The notes beneath the pieces are model-generated. The model saw only the letters and a program-made list of their open reading frames with translations. It searched no databases and was not told where the DNA came from. This document shows positions 42,909 to 53,620 of a stretch of 64,000 bases of DNA, one piece after another (position 1 is the first letter of the stretch; every line of letters starts with the position of its first letter). The position numbers and the translations under genes are program-made. The stretch spans positions 39,475,128 through 39,539,127 of the forward strand of contig NC_054713.1 in NCBI RefSeq assembly GCF_016097555.1, in the 5' to 3' direction. This DNA comes from Gigantopelta aegis. Lineage: Eukaryota; Mollusca; Gastropoda; Neomphalida; Peltospiridae.

Positions 42909-43800
42909 CTTAGAATAACGTTTTGTTTTCTTACTGGATCGCTCTATGGTGTTTTGATACCATTTTTGGTGGCATCCCTTGCGATCTTGCGAACTCGTTT
43001 TTCACTTTTCAGTACATGTCTGCCAAAATATACATCACTTGGTAATTGGTTGCCTAATGGTCGTCTTGGACAATCATTTAGAGCTGATTGATATTTATCT
43101 AGATTTTCAATCCAGTTAACTCGTGATTTTGCCTTTAACTCATCAAATCTCATCTTTCTGCGAAGAGCCCTATGAAACATTTTAACTTTACCCTGTGACT
43201 GCGGATGATATGGGCGTGACCTGATTTGCTTTACTTTGTGTTTAATGCAAAATGCTTCGACTGCACCCTTAAATTCTGTCCCATTATCACTTTGAATGAT
43301 CTCGGGATACCCAAATACATTATATATTCATTCCAAACTTTTGGCTACACCCAAACTATGTTTTGTTGGCAGAAGTACTAACCAAACAAACCTACTGAAA
43401 ACAACAATTATTGTTAGACAGTATCTGTACTCCCTCCCCTCAGGGATCGTGGCATTTTTTCTCAATATCCATAAGATCTATCTGGTGTTTTTCATTCACC
43501 CTGTTAGCTAAAATGGGTTTAGCAATATTTTTGTCCTTAAATTGTATATTTAACTGTTGGTGCGATGAGTCTTCGTTTAAAATCTTTTGAATATACCTTT
43601 CAGATATACCAGATATCTTGTGCCTTAAAGAGCTATAGATCTGTCTAGCGCCAGAGCCTTTCAGTCGAGTGTGCTCTTTCTTAATAACCTTTCTTATTTT
43701 TGATTTCAGGACTACAGCCGTGCCATGATAAAATAGAACATTGTCTTTAACAGTTAGATGATTTCGAATAGAATAACTTAATTTCGAATACATGCATTTT
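42909..43800 (-). pseudogene. Ginger/KRBA2-like integrase-transposase, dead
   Basis: Reading minus from 43793, an integrase N-terminal region (HGTAVVLKSKIRKVIKKEHT, GISERYIQKIL, EKHQIDLMDI) is followed, after a frameshift near 43440, by CLTIIVVFSRFVWLVLLP, then VFGYPEIIQSDNGTEFKG and RSRPYHPQSQGKVKMFHR. It ends with the substrate-binding tail (NWIENLDKYQSALND, DVYFGRH). This is the rve-type core of the Ginger/KRBA2 family, derived from gypsy integrase. Two of three catalytic acidic residues are gone: Asp is Val in IIVVFSRF, and Glu is Lys in GKVKMFHR. There is also an in-frame stop near 43325. Ends of the element are not identifiable. Confidence 0.75.
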
Positions 43801-43845
43801 TTTCTTTCTTTGATCGTTCAGCAACTGGCACACTGAACTCCCCTC

Positions 43846-46395
43846 TCACAAGCTATTTAAAGGTTCAGCAACACTTACATAGAGCGTCATCGAAATCGGA
43901 CATCCTTGTCTAACACCTCCAGTAACAGGAAAGAAAGGCGTTAAATGACCATTAATTTTAACACTACTTTTAATATCATTATATAGTACTTTAATCCAAG
44001 AAATAAATTTATTACCAAAATTAAATTTATTCAAAACTTTTACTATAAAACTATGCGATACTCTATCAAACGTCTTCTCTTGATCTATTTTAATCAAAAA
44101 ACCTTCCCGGTTATTCATATCTACAAATTCAATAACATCTCGGACTGACATAATATCAGCTATATCCCTACCCGGAACACAACACGTTTGTTCAGGAGAA
44201 ATAATAGATGACGTAACTAATTTTAAACGATTTGCGAGAACTTTGGATATAATTTTATAATCAACATTTAAAAGACTTAATGGCTTAAAGTTTTAAAGAT
44301 TAGTTTTATCCCTTTTTTTCTTATAAATAAGACTGATAATTCCTTTTTTTCATACTACTTGATAAATGTTTTTCATTTTGAATTGACATAACAACTTTAT
44401 GAAAGAAAGATTTTAATTTCTCCCAAAATTTAAGATAAAACTCAACAGTAAGGCCATCCATACTTCTTCTTCTTTAACTACATCTATATGTTCTTTGGTA
44501 TATAATTTAGGATAAAAGTCATGTGCACATGCAAGTATATCTTCTGTTTTCCTAGATAATCCATTAATTGTATTAAGTTCTTTAATTGAATTTGATTTTG
44601 TTTTGATTTTTCTAAATTAAGAAAAAACGTTGTATTTTTATCAGACTCAAAATTCCATTGCATTTTATATCTTAAAATAGCACCATTACATTTAGATTGT
44701 TCCATTAACTTTAAATCCTCTTGTAAAATGTGTAAATATGTTAAATCGTGTTTTAGAATAAAATAATATTTTTCATTTTCTAATTTACGTTTATTTATAG
44801 CAAAATATGTTGCACTTTTTTCATTTGAAATTTTAAATTATCCCACCATATAAGAGGCTCTGTGTGAAACAAAGGACTGCCACAAGCATTATCTGTAACA
44901 TCAAAAATCGCATTACAAAAAAGTTCATCATTCAATAACTCGTTATTAAAAATCCAGATACCTTGACCCCTCTTCACACGAGAAAAATAAAGCTTAAGTG
45001 ACTCGAAATTATGATCACTAAAGGTGGTGTAAGATATATATGAATTGACAACAAAGTGTAAAATATTTCTAGAAAGTAAAATGAAATCTATCCTAGACTG
45101 TTTTAGGACATTTTCGACAATTTGTGTCCTACTAAACTCTCTCTTTCCAGGATTTCTATAACGCCAAATATCTACAAGGTTAAAATCACAAAGAATAGAC
45201 TGTAATACAGTACTACTTTTCAAACTAAAAGTAGTAGTATTAATTCCAAGATCTAAAGAAGGATCAAATATGTCATTAAAGTCTCCAGCCATTGTAGTAT
45301 TTTTTGAATCTATAAAATTACTTAATTCTTTGAAAAAACTACTTTTTCTTCAATATTAATTGGCGCATACACATTAATAAAACTATATACATGTATATCA
45401 TTATCAATGTTTACATTAATTTTTAAAATTCTGCCTTCAGTGTCACTACAATCTAATTAAAAGTAGCTCCACTATTACATGTGGATCTAACTGCAGCCAG
45501 TTGGAGCTCATGTCCCCCAATCAAAACCTTACTTGCAGAATCATGCCAGTGATTTGAAAATAATTTGAAAATATTCCGAATTATCCTGAGGGTATACGAT
45601 ATGTTTCGTGTGAATTACGAATGCCTAATAAACCAGTAGAACTAATTTTAATCAGATTGCTAACAACACTGCATAGTCTCCAATGTCCAGGTAACATTTC
45701 GTCTGTTAATAATAATTTAAATATTGACCAATCACACTTCGCCTTTTATAACGTTATTTGGGAGCATACAAATTCTAAAAATATCGGGCGAGTCTATTTT
45801 AGTACCCGCAGTACAGTGAACCATACCAATACGTACGAGATGGGTTATCAGTCTTCAATTTTACATTAAAAATTATTTATTTATTTATAAAACCCCCCCC
45901 AACAACTAAATCAGTCTTCAGTTTTACATTACAAATTATTTATTTTATAAAATAAAACATGTTTTAAGGCATTCGTAATTCACACGAAACATGTCGTATA
46001 CCCTCAGGATAATTCTGAATGTTTTCAAATTATTTTTAAATCACTGGCATGATTCTGCAAGTAAGGTTTTGATTGGTGGACATGAGCTACAACTGGCTGC
46101 TGTTAGATCCACATGTAATAGTGGAGCTAATTTTAATTAGATTGAGTGTCACTACTATTAAAAGTAAAATCATATGGACATTCTTTCGATATCAATATTG
46201 CTACACCCCTTCTATTTTTATAAGGACAGTTATTATAAAATATTTTCCCATCCCATAAGTGTTTATACATTTCAATAAAATTATCATCCCAAACGTTCCT
46301 GTAGACAAATAATAAAACCATGTCTACGTTTAATGGTTGCAAACACTGAATTTAATTGATCAGCATCCCTCAACCCATTTACATTTAAAGACAAT
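43846..46395 (-). pseudogene. L1/Tx1-like LINE ORF2 fragment, minus strand
   Basis: Reading minus from 46395, the apurinic-type endonuclease begins NVNGLRDADQ with IICLQERLG. It continues past an inserted MITE with FINVYAPINIEEK, MAGDFNDIFDPS, SRIDFILLSRNI and a TTFSDHN end, giving the classical GDFN, RIDF and SDH motifs. The reverse transcriptase follows with IKIDQEKTFDRVSHSFIVKV and GGVRQGCPISMTLYV (43846-44151). The sequence stops there, just upstream of where the catalytic YADD box would be, next to the integrase remnant. There are several frameshifts. Homology to the Tx1/L1 group is judged from motif style. Confidence 0.8.
45449..46144. mobile_element. Foldback MITE, MULE-like, with 10-bp target duplication
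   Basis: A 696-bp element with terminal inverted repeats of about 178 bp (45449-45627 and 45968-46144), starting CAATCTAATTAAAAGTAGCT and ending with the complement. The LINE endonuclease sequence on either side repeats agtgtcacta (45439-45448 and 46145-46154). Long terminal repeats plus a 9-11-bp duplication are typical of Mutator-like elements. No transposase is encoded. Relatives are at 17154 and 54206. Confidence 0.85.
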
Positions 46396-46546
46396 AACAG
46401 CATTGGAACGGGAACTAAGTACATTAAATAAGCCATTGTTAATGCTTATCCACACTCGCACAATCACTCGTTCGTCTCTTTTAAAACTCTCTTCCACACC
46501 TTTTGCACGCGCGGCTTGTCTCTTTTGTTAAACGTGTAAAAAGGAT

Positions 46547-46633
46547 TCCCACGAACCGGATTCGAACCAGTGACCTAAGGATTTCAATGTACAACTCTAC
46601 AGTCCTCCGCTCTACCAAAATGAGATTCACGGG
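46547..46633 (-). tRNA. tRNA-Tyr(GTA) with 14-nt intron
   Basis: On minus: 5' acceptor strand CCCGTGA pairs fully with TCGTGGG (two G-U pairs). The D arm contains TTGGTAGAGC, the anticodon region GGACTGTAG is followed by a 14-nt intron at the usual place (one base after the anticodon), then ATCCTTAGG. The T arm has GGTTCGAATCC, and A is the discriminator base. Total length is 87, that is 73 plus the intron. A TTTTT Pol III terminator follows within a few bases (46538-46544). The D stem has one weak pair. Unlike the SINE heads in the window it has no SINE body attached. It is probably a functional gene. Confidence 0.85.
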
Positions 46634-47175
46634 TTCTTAATGTATATTTTAAAGATATACTCTAGAGTAAACGCCATTAATTTCTTCAGTGATTTATTAA
46701 TTTCAAGAGCGAGGTCAGAGGTCAGTGGGAAGTGTTGGTACCGTAGCCTGCCCACAAGACGAGGTTTTCTATAAATTACTAGTAATATGACATACATTGT
46801 ACAATTAGTCTCCAGACTCAAGACTAGTTTCAGCTCTAGTCTCAGTAATACATTCATATTGTTGTTATTAATTGTTGTTTTTGTTTTTGTTGTTATTGAT
46901 GTTGTATGCTTTTAAAAATTATCTCTGTTTTCTGACACCAGATTGTTTGGTATTGGGAAATAAATTGAATTGAATTGGATATCATATATTAAAGTCTATC
47001 TCCATCAGATTTCAAATATATAATCCTTTTATGAGTTAATGTTCAAATATATAACCTCTTATTAATGTCAGTTAGGATTTCAAATATATAACCCTTTTAT
47101 GTCATTATGACTTTTATTAATGTCAGTGAAGATTTCTTATCTATAACCCTTTATTATATTTAATGAATAAATGGG
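46634..47175. repeat. Degenerate TTTCAAATATATAACC repeats
   Basis: The motif TTTCAAATATATAACCTCTT recurs with spacing of about 40-60 bp at 47013, 47043 and 47076, and again at 48695-48850. It is interspersed with TTATTAATGTCAGT. The part before 46980 holds nothing recognised. Confidence 0.5.
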
Positions 47176-47263
47176 TCAATGAATGAATGAATGAATGAAT
47201 GTTTAACGACACCCAAGCGCGAAAAAATACATCGACTATTGGGTGTGAAACCATGGTACATGC
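47176..47263 (+). mobile_element. Family E element, start only
   Basis: (GAAT)nGTTTAACGACACCCAAGC to CCATGGTACATGCAAATA matches the first 90 bp of family E. It then changes to a LINE-like coding fragment. Confidence 0.7.
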
Positions 47264-47447
47264 AAATATGTATTGAAACGGGACGTTATGAGAACCTTCC
47301 TGCTGAGCAGGGAATCTTCCCTATGTGCAATAATAAAAGTGTTGAAGATCAAGTCCATGTTTTAATCGAGTGTGCAGTGTACACTGACTTACGTTTTAAT
47401 TTAACATGTTTAGCAGGTTTTTTTTTTACAGATAATATGAGGTTTTA
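47264..47447 (+). pseudogene. LINE ORF2 3'-terminal fragment
   Basis: Encodes IETGRYENLPAEQGIFPMCN followed by NKSVEDQVHVLIECAVYTDL. This is the Cys-Cys-His-Cys end (CxxC...HxxxxC) found after the reverse transcriptase in many LINE proteins. Only the last 60 residues remain and no 5' part is nearby. Confidence 0.6.
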
Positions 47448-47865
47448 AATAATGTTCTAAAATTTAGTTTTATAATGTATATTAAACGTAGTTTTTAACA
47501 CTGCCAAAACCCTATTTTTAATATTAACACGTCGCCGAATACCTGTATATTGTTAACTTACATGTAATTATGTGTAATGTATGCATAATATGAAATGGAT
47601 TAATATCTTCCTTATTATGTTAGAAACATCATTTAATGTACAGATAAGTAGGTGTTTTGATGTACGTTGAGGGATGGGGTGTACGTGCAGTCGTCAATCA
47701 TAACATCATGATACATTAAAATCGGTGATTATTATCATATATTCATCAAGTATAAACAAGTTTTAAACTTTTTGTTTAACCATGGGGGTGGGGGGTACTA
47801 ATTACGTTATAGGTGGGACCGATTAGCAATTTGTCTTCCCCACCCCTGATATGTATGTATGTGTG

Positions 47866-47878
47866 TGTGTGCGCGCGC

Positions 47879-47919
<41 letters not shown>

Positions 47920-47990
47920 TGTGTACGTTCATTTTTATATTTTTATCTAATGATAGTCTCTCATAGTTCCTGTAAGGAATGGCGTATGTA
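47866..47990 (+). repeat. (GT)n plus duplicated flank (copy 1)
   Basis: After a GT/GC run, the stretch from GTACGTTC through GATAGTCTCTCATAGTTCC to GGAATGGCGTATGTAC is duplicated at 48478-48549. Confidence 0.75.
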
Positions 47991-48191
47991 CACCCGTGTC
48001 TGGCACTAATAGTTGGCCTAAACCTGCTACTGACTGTTGGAGCGTATTGTCAGGCGAATGTGCTGGAACTTAATGCTTTTCAATTACATTTCATTATTTC
48101 TAAGAAGGCGACATGTGGAAAGGTGATTAAAAAAAACACCTATAGAGCACATATCCATCAATTAGCAGTACAGACGGTAAACAAAAAATGA
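47979..48191 (+). CDS. Possible secreted protein, 70 aa
   Basis: ATG at 47979 begins a convincing signal-peptide profile: a short polar start, the hydrophobic core LALIVGLNLLLTVGAYCQ and a likely cut after QA. The 45 following residues (for example NVLELNAFQLHF, then KKATCGKV) match nothing I know. The start region is duplicated at 48538, where the frame closes after 8 codons. The frame overlaps family A-like wording near 48140 (TATAGAGCACATATCCATCA), which weakens the call. It may be a first exon with a missed donor, or a chance frame. Confidence 0.25.
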   Translation: MAYVHPCLALIVGLNLLLTVGAYCQANVLELNAFQLHFIISKKATCGKVIKKNTYRAHIHQLAVQTVNKK

Positions 48192-48344
48192 ATAACTAAA
48201 ATAAAATAAAATACAGACTGTAAAAGTTGCACCTGTATTAAAATAACTTCTTTCTGTGTATTTTATTTTTTAGATTAAAAATTCAAGTCTCCCTGCTGGT
48301 AAAAACTTCGCCCTCTCTAAAGTTTGATCTCGCGTGAGGCCGGT

Positions 48345-48377
48345 GTATGTACATGTATATATATATATATACACGTA

Positions 48378-48416
<39 letters not shown>

Positions 48417-48441
48417 ATATATATATATATATATATATGCA

Positions 48442-48481
<40 letters not shown>

Positions 48482-48550
48482 TTCGTTAATTTTTATATTT
48501 TTATTTATTGATAGTCTCTCATAGTCCCTATAAGGAATGGCGTATGTACT
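48345..48550 (+). repeat. TA/ATCT/GT microsatellites plus duplicated flank (copy 2)
   Basis: (TA)n, (ATCT)n and (GT)n runs followed by GATAGTCTCTCATAGTCCC and GGAATGGCGTATGTAC, as at 47866-47990. Confidence 0.75.
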
Positions 48551-48679
48551 TTTATACTTTTAAATTGCATTTTATTATTCTGTACATAAGGTGAGACTTT
48601 AATATAATATATGTCTGTTTGTCTGCAAAAATAAAATGACGATCAACATCAATATAAAAATTCAAGAGGTACACATGTA

Positions 48680-48890
48680 TACAGTTAACGTTTCAAATTT
48701 CAAATATATAACCTCTTATTAGTCAGTAGATTTCCAGTATATAACTCTTTTTATGTCAGTAAAGTTTGTGACACATATTAATGTCAGTAATGATTGCAAA
48801 TCTTCTCTCTATTATTAATGTCAGCGGAAATTTCAAATATACAATATCTTATTAATTTAAAATCTACTTCTTCGTAATGTCATTATAGAT
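48680..48890. repeat. Degenerate AATATATAACC repeats, second block
   Basis: TTTCAAATATATAACCTCTT, TATTAATGTCAGTAATGATT and TTATTAATGTCAGCGG show the same unit as at 46980-47165. Confidence 0.5.
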
Positions 48891-48928
48891 CCGATATTTA
48901 TATCAGGTCCTAATGTGGATTTATTGAT

Positions 48929-49320
48929 ACCGGCCTCGGTGGTGTCGTGGTTAAACCATCGGGCATCAGGCTGGTAGGGACTGGGTTCGCAGCCCGGTAC
49001 TGGCCTGTGTGGTGTCGTGGTTAAGCCATCGGGCATCAGGCTGGTAGGGACTGGGTTCGCAGCTCGGTACTGGGCTGGGTAGTGTCGTTGTTAAGCCATT
49101 GGCCATAAGGTTGGTAGATACTGGGTTCGCAACCCGGTACCGGCTCCCACCAAGAGCAAGTTTTAACGACTCAGTGGGTAGGTGTAAGATCGCTACACCC
49201 TCTTCTTTCTCACTAACAACTAACCCACTGTCGTGGACAGATAGCTGAGGTGTGTGCCCAGGACAGCGTGCTTGAACATTAATTGGATATAAACACGAAA
49301 ATAAGTTGAAATGGAATGAA
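48929..49320 (+). mobile_element. SINE family C with tandemly triplicated head
   Basis: The tRNA-like head (GTGTCGTGGTTAAACCATCG with B box GGGTTCGCAGCCC) is repeated three times at a 70-bp period, from 48931, 49001 and 49071. It is followed by one normal body (CAGTGGGTAGGTGTAAGATC, AGCGTGCTTGAAC) and the tail GGATATAAACACGAAAATAA. Three potential Pol III promoters therefore precede one SINE body. Confidence 0.9.
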
Positions 49321-49375
49321 TGAAATGAATTTATTGCTGATTTTACTATTCAATACATAGAGAATGCTACTTGAA

Positions 49376-49433
49376 TACCATTTATCTTTAGAACAAACCT
49401 TATCCAACGAATTGCAAGATAAATGGTATATAC
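49376..49433. mobile_element. Short hairpin related to the 12766 MITE
   Basis: ATACCATTTATCTT and its complement AAGATAAATGGTAT flank about 30 bp. They share the terminal core of the 12766-12867 element. Confidence 0.5.
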
Positions 49434-49907
49434 CGGCTATTGCATGGTTTGACTCAGTCTATACCCTCTGCCCGTATACAAGTTTCTGCACACACACTTG
49501 CATTGATATATTATTGCATTATTGAAGACCCAGTGTTTCAAATATATTTGCAAGGGATAAATGTAAACCAGAAGATACATGTGTATCTTTTGAAAAGAAA
49601 GCACATTTTGAAGTACGACTATTGGGTATCTATAACATGATAGAAAGAAAGAAAATAAATGTTTTGTTTAACGCGTCAGTAAGTTTGTGACATATTTTAT
49701 TTATATAATAATAGAAATAATAATAAAGTTTAAACTGTCTGCAAATCATCACTGTTATAACAGTGATTCGTGAGTACGTCATCACATGATCACAGCTATA
49801 TTTCTTTCAGTGAAATGTGTCCTGTGAACTTTGAGCTGTTCAGGAGGGATAAAAGATCTACTCGGGAGTGGCTGTCTTCCTGTAGACGAGGCACTAGATT
49901 GAGTAAT

Positions 49908-50170
49908 GAATGAATGAATGAATGTTTAACGACACCCCAGCACGAAAAATACATCGGCTATTGGGTGTCAAACTATGGTAATGCAAATAAAGTGATGATC
50001 AACATCAATATAAAAATTCAAACACAGTGTAAAGAACCGTGCAAAAACACAAATATCACAGATAGATACTGACTTTTACTCTAAATTTATTTGTGCTTTA
50101 TTGTCCATTCTCAAAGAGAATGTTACACCCCTGCACCACGGTGAGGTTACAGCACGCGCAGGGGTAGTAC
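49908..50170 (+). mobile_element. Family E element
   Basis: Complete copy from GAATGAATGTTTAACGACAC to GGTTACAGCACGCGCAGGGG, with the small dyad CATTCTC/GAGAATG near 50106-50120. Confidence 0.85.
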
Positions 50171-50285
50171 AATATATAAATTCAATAGTTTGGTATTAAA
50201 AATTCCGATTTGATCCTTTCAGTTCAATTTCGGTCGTCAGTTCAGTTCCACATGCTAAAGGGCCAAAACTTACTCACCTTGTACT

Positions 50286-50465
50286 AGACTCGGAGGCGGA
50301 TCAGTGAGGGGGGTCCGCCCCCCCCCTACATTTTGCGACAGTTATAATTTTGTTCTTGCCAAATGAAGGGGGACGACCCCCTCCAAACTTTCCCCAAAGT
50401 TCCGTTGGTATCCTGCCTCATGTCATTACCGCCAAATGATTTTCTGGATCCGCCACTGAGCTGAG
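50286..50465. mobile_element. hAT-like MITE, about 180 bp
   Basis: GGAGGCGGATCAGTGAGGGG at the left and TTCTGGATCCGCCACTGAG at the right are inverted, with G-rich and C-rich subterminal blocks. Confidence 0.6.
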
Positions 50466-50568
50466 ACTTAAGGGAGTAATTGAGAGCGAGAGTGACGGCT
50501 CCCCTTAATCAGCGAGGTCTGGTGATGTACACTTCGTGTCATTCGTGATGTTTTCATATTTATTGAAA

Positions 50569-50990
50569 CCGGCCGCGGTGGTTTAATGGTTAGGTCGTCG
50601 GACCGGTTACCACTTAGAGCGAGTTTAACGACTCAATGGGTTAGTGCAAGGCCACTACACCGACTTCTCTATTATTTAACCACTAACCCTCTGTCCTAGA
50701 CGGATAGCTCGCTTGATGCGCGGGTGGTTTGGGATCGATCCCTGTCGGTGGGCCCATTGGGTTATTTCTCGTTCCAGTCAGTGCACCACGACTGGTATAT
50801 CAAAGGCCGTCATATGTGCTATCCTGTCTGTGAGATGGTGCATATAAAAGATCCCTTTCTACTAATGGAATAAATCAATGTGCTCTAGTGGTGTCATTAA
50901 ACAAAACAAACCTCTTAGACAGATAAGTCAGAAAGCTAAGGACAGCGTGCTTGAACCGTAATTGGATATAAGCACGAAAATAAGATTATG
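50569..50990 (+). mobile_element. SINE-C with nested SINE-A
   Basis: The C head (ACCGGCCGCGGTGG) and body to GACGGATAGCT are interrupted at about 50709 by a SINE-A (CGCTTGATGCGCGGG to AAACAAAACAAAC, 50912). They resume as GACAGATAAGTCAGAAAGCT to GGATATAAGCACGAAAATAA. The first A-box half of the inner SINE is missing. Confidence 0.75.
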
Positions 50991-51210
50991 ATTTTGATAT
51001 ACCAGTCGTGGCGCACCCGTTAAAACGAGCCGGAGAAAGTCTTGGTCAATTCATTTTACTCCACCCCTACTTCCACAACCCTGAGCGAATAATTTAAAGA
51101 AAGAATATTGTTAAGTTCATACCTTGAACAAGTTGGAAACTCAGTCACTGTAGAATATTTCTATCAAGAACGTTTTTGAAAAAGAAAAATATTTGTTTTG
51201 TGTAACAACA

Positions 51211-51470
51211 CCACTGGAAGGAAGGAAATGTTTTATTTAACGACGCACTCAACACCTTTTATTTATGGTTATATGGCGTCGGACATATGGTTAAGGACCA
51301 CACAGATATTGAGGGAGGAAACCCGCTGTCGCCACTTTATGGGCTACTCTTTTCGATTAGCAGCAAGGGATCTTTTATATGCACTATCCCATAGACAGTA
51401 TAGCACATACCACGGTCTTTGATATACCAGTCGTGGTGCACTGGCTGGAGCGAGAAATAACCGACGTGAA
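51211..51470 (-). mobile_element. Chimeric SINE with B tail and A body
   Basis: CGACGCACTCAACACCTTTT at the tail, CCAGTCGTGGTGCACTGGCT in the body, with the head truncated near 51470. Confidence 0.8.
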
Positions 51471-51534
51471 TCGATCACCGAAAAGATGTGAGTATAGCTA
51501 ATCATCGCAATCACTAAACTTCATATCCAGGTGC

Positions 51535-51800
51535 TGATCAAGGGGTAGGGTGCTTCAGGGTCCACGGAACAGGGAGGCCGCGGGGTCCACGCACCCACCT
51601 TTCCTTGTTATTGTGCTTAGTAGTCTGAAAATGTTGTATTTGAACACCTGGAAATAAAGGTTTCTTTGGAGAGCATACCCCCCCCCCACCCCCTCCAACA
51701 CACAACAGGTTTAGGCTATTCGGTCATTAAATTTCCATCCCCTGCACCATCGAAATGGTAATGCTCCCCCACCCCACTTTCAAATTCGACCAACTGATCA
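51535..51800. other. C-rich, MITE-like remnant
   Basis: AGGTGCTGATCAAGGGGTAG and several C-rich blocks resemble the subterminal parts of the hAT-like MITEs, but paired ends are not clear. No gene is seen. Confidence 0.3.
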
Positions 51801-51881
51801 TTATATTATATACCCCACCACCCACACACTAATAGTAGTTTGGTTACAAACCAAAGTAATTTATGTAACGGTACAAACGTG

Positions 51882-52147
51882 TAGCATTTCATTTCATTTC
51901 AACATATTTTCGATCTAATTAAGGTTCAAGCACGCTGTCCTGGGCACACACACCTCAGCTATCTGGGCTATCTGTCCAGGACAGTCGGTTAGTTGGTTAG
52001 TAGTTAGTGAGAGAGAAGAGGGTGTGGCGGCCTTACACCTACCCACTGTGCACTTAAAAACTCGCTTTGGGTTGGAGCCGATACCGCGTTGCGAGCCCTG
52101 TACCTACCAACCTGTAGCCCGATGGCTTAACCACTGCGCCACTACGA
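51882..52147 (-). mobile_element. SINE family C, full length, minus strand
   Basis: CATTTCATTTCAACATATTT tail to a head with the complement of GTGGCGCAGTGGTTAAGCCA (ending near ACCACTGCGCCAC). Confidence 0.85.
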
Positions 52148-52571
52148 GCAAAATAAAACAAAACTGAGAAGAAAAAGAAAAAAATTTGATCTGTAATAGT
52201 ACATGATAAAGCTATATACAAAAGTTTAGCTGAAAGGCATACTATCACGGATTTAAGGACCTTATTTCTCTAAAACTGGATAATAAATAAAAATTACAAT
52301 AATTGTTGGAAACCAAATCTAGCTATCGATTCACCTTAACTGAACCATGATGGAGTGAAATCCATGTCAACCATCTCAGCAATTTTAGTTTTTGAATTGT
52401 GGGCCATTGCCGTAATGTCATTAATAAATAGAGTATGGTGGTTGTGAAGATGGTTGAACAAAGTACATTTAGGAACAAATCAAATTATTTTTGTTCAGGT
52501 AATACTTTATTAGACCATTAAATAGGTCAGTGGTCTGTGACAATATGCCTTTAATATATTGTGGCATTGCG

Positions 52572-52640
52572 AAAACAAAATGCGACAGACGGACGGACGG
52601 ACAGACAGACGGACGGACAGATGGACAGAAGGACGAAGAA
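52572..52640. repeat. (GGAC)n/(AGAC)n microsatellite
   Basis: Imperfect GGAC/AGAC units after GCGACAGAC. 52150-52570 has nothing recognised. Confidence 0.8.
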
Positions 52641-52721
52641 GAAACATTTAGCTATCTCCTGTTGGACCATTGGGGAACTACTAAATACCTCTCGATTCTC
52701 CCACGGTCTCCCATGTAAAGA

Positions 52722-52963
52722 AAGTTTGTTTTGTTTAACGACACCATTAGAGCACATTGATTTATTAATCATCAGCTATTGGATGTCAAATATTTGGCAG
52801 TTGTGACTCCTAGTCATCTGAGAAAACCCGCTACATTTTTCCTAATGCAGCTAGGTATCTTTTATATGCACTTTCACACTGACAGGAAAGCACATACCAC
52901 GGTCTTTAACCAAGGGCAAGCATGTCAAATGAGTACTCAACCGACTGAGCTAATTCCCGCCCC
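52722..52963 (-). mobile_element. SINE family D, minus strand
   Basis: GTTTAACGACACCATTAGAG tail to ACTCAACCGACTGAGCTAAT and TCCCGCCCC of the head. An internal part of the body and head is shortened. Confidence 0.8.
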
Positions 52964-52965
52964 CT

Positions 52966-53585
52966 CTTAGAGAGAAAACCCGCTACATTTTTCTATCAGT
53001 AGCAAGGGATCTTTTATATGCACCATCCCACAGGTAGGATAGCACATACCACGGCCTTTGACATACCAGTCGTGGTGCACTGGCTGGAACGAGAAATAAC
53101 ATAATGAGCCCACCGGCGGGGATGGATCCTAGATCGACCGCTCATCAGGCGACCGTTTTACCACTGACCGGCCTCGGTGGCGTTGTGGTTAGGCCATCGG
53201 TAGGTACTGGGTTCGGATCCTAGTCGAGGCATGGGATTTTTAATCCAGATACCGACTCAAAACCCCGAGTGGGTGCTCCGCAAGGCTCAATGGGTAGGTG
53301 TAAACCACTTGCACCGACCAGTGATCCATAACTGGTTCAACAAAGGCCATGGTTTGTGCTATCCTGCCTGTAGGAAGCGCAAATAAAAGATCCCTTGCTG
53401 CCTGTCGTAAAAGAGTAGCCTATGTGGCGACAGCAGGTTTCCTCTAAAAACAGTGTCAGAATGACCATATGTTTGACGTCCAATAGCCGATGATAAGATA
53501 AAATATCAATGTGCTCTAGTGCCGTCGTTAAATAGTTAAATAAAACAAACTTTACTTTTGCTTTACCACTGGGCTACGCCCCCCC
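52966..53585 (-). mobile_element. SINE-A, minus, split by SINE-B
   Basis: Body and head from TTAGAGAGAAAACCCGCTAC to CGACCGTTTTACCACTG, interrupted at 53167, with the last head bases TTTACCACTGGGCTACGCCC at 53562-53581. A poly-C/(CCA)n tract follows to 53620. Confidence 0.85.
53167..53561 (+). mobile_element. SINE family B nested in SINE A
   Basis: ACCGGCCTCGGTGGCGTTGTG to TAAATAAAACAAACTTTAC, flanked by a 10-bp target duplication, tttaccactg (53157-53166 and 53562-53571). Part of the head between CATCGG and TAGGTACTGG is deleted. Confidence 0.9.
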
Positions 53586-53620
53586 CCTCCACCACCACCA
53601 CCACCACCACCACCACCACC

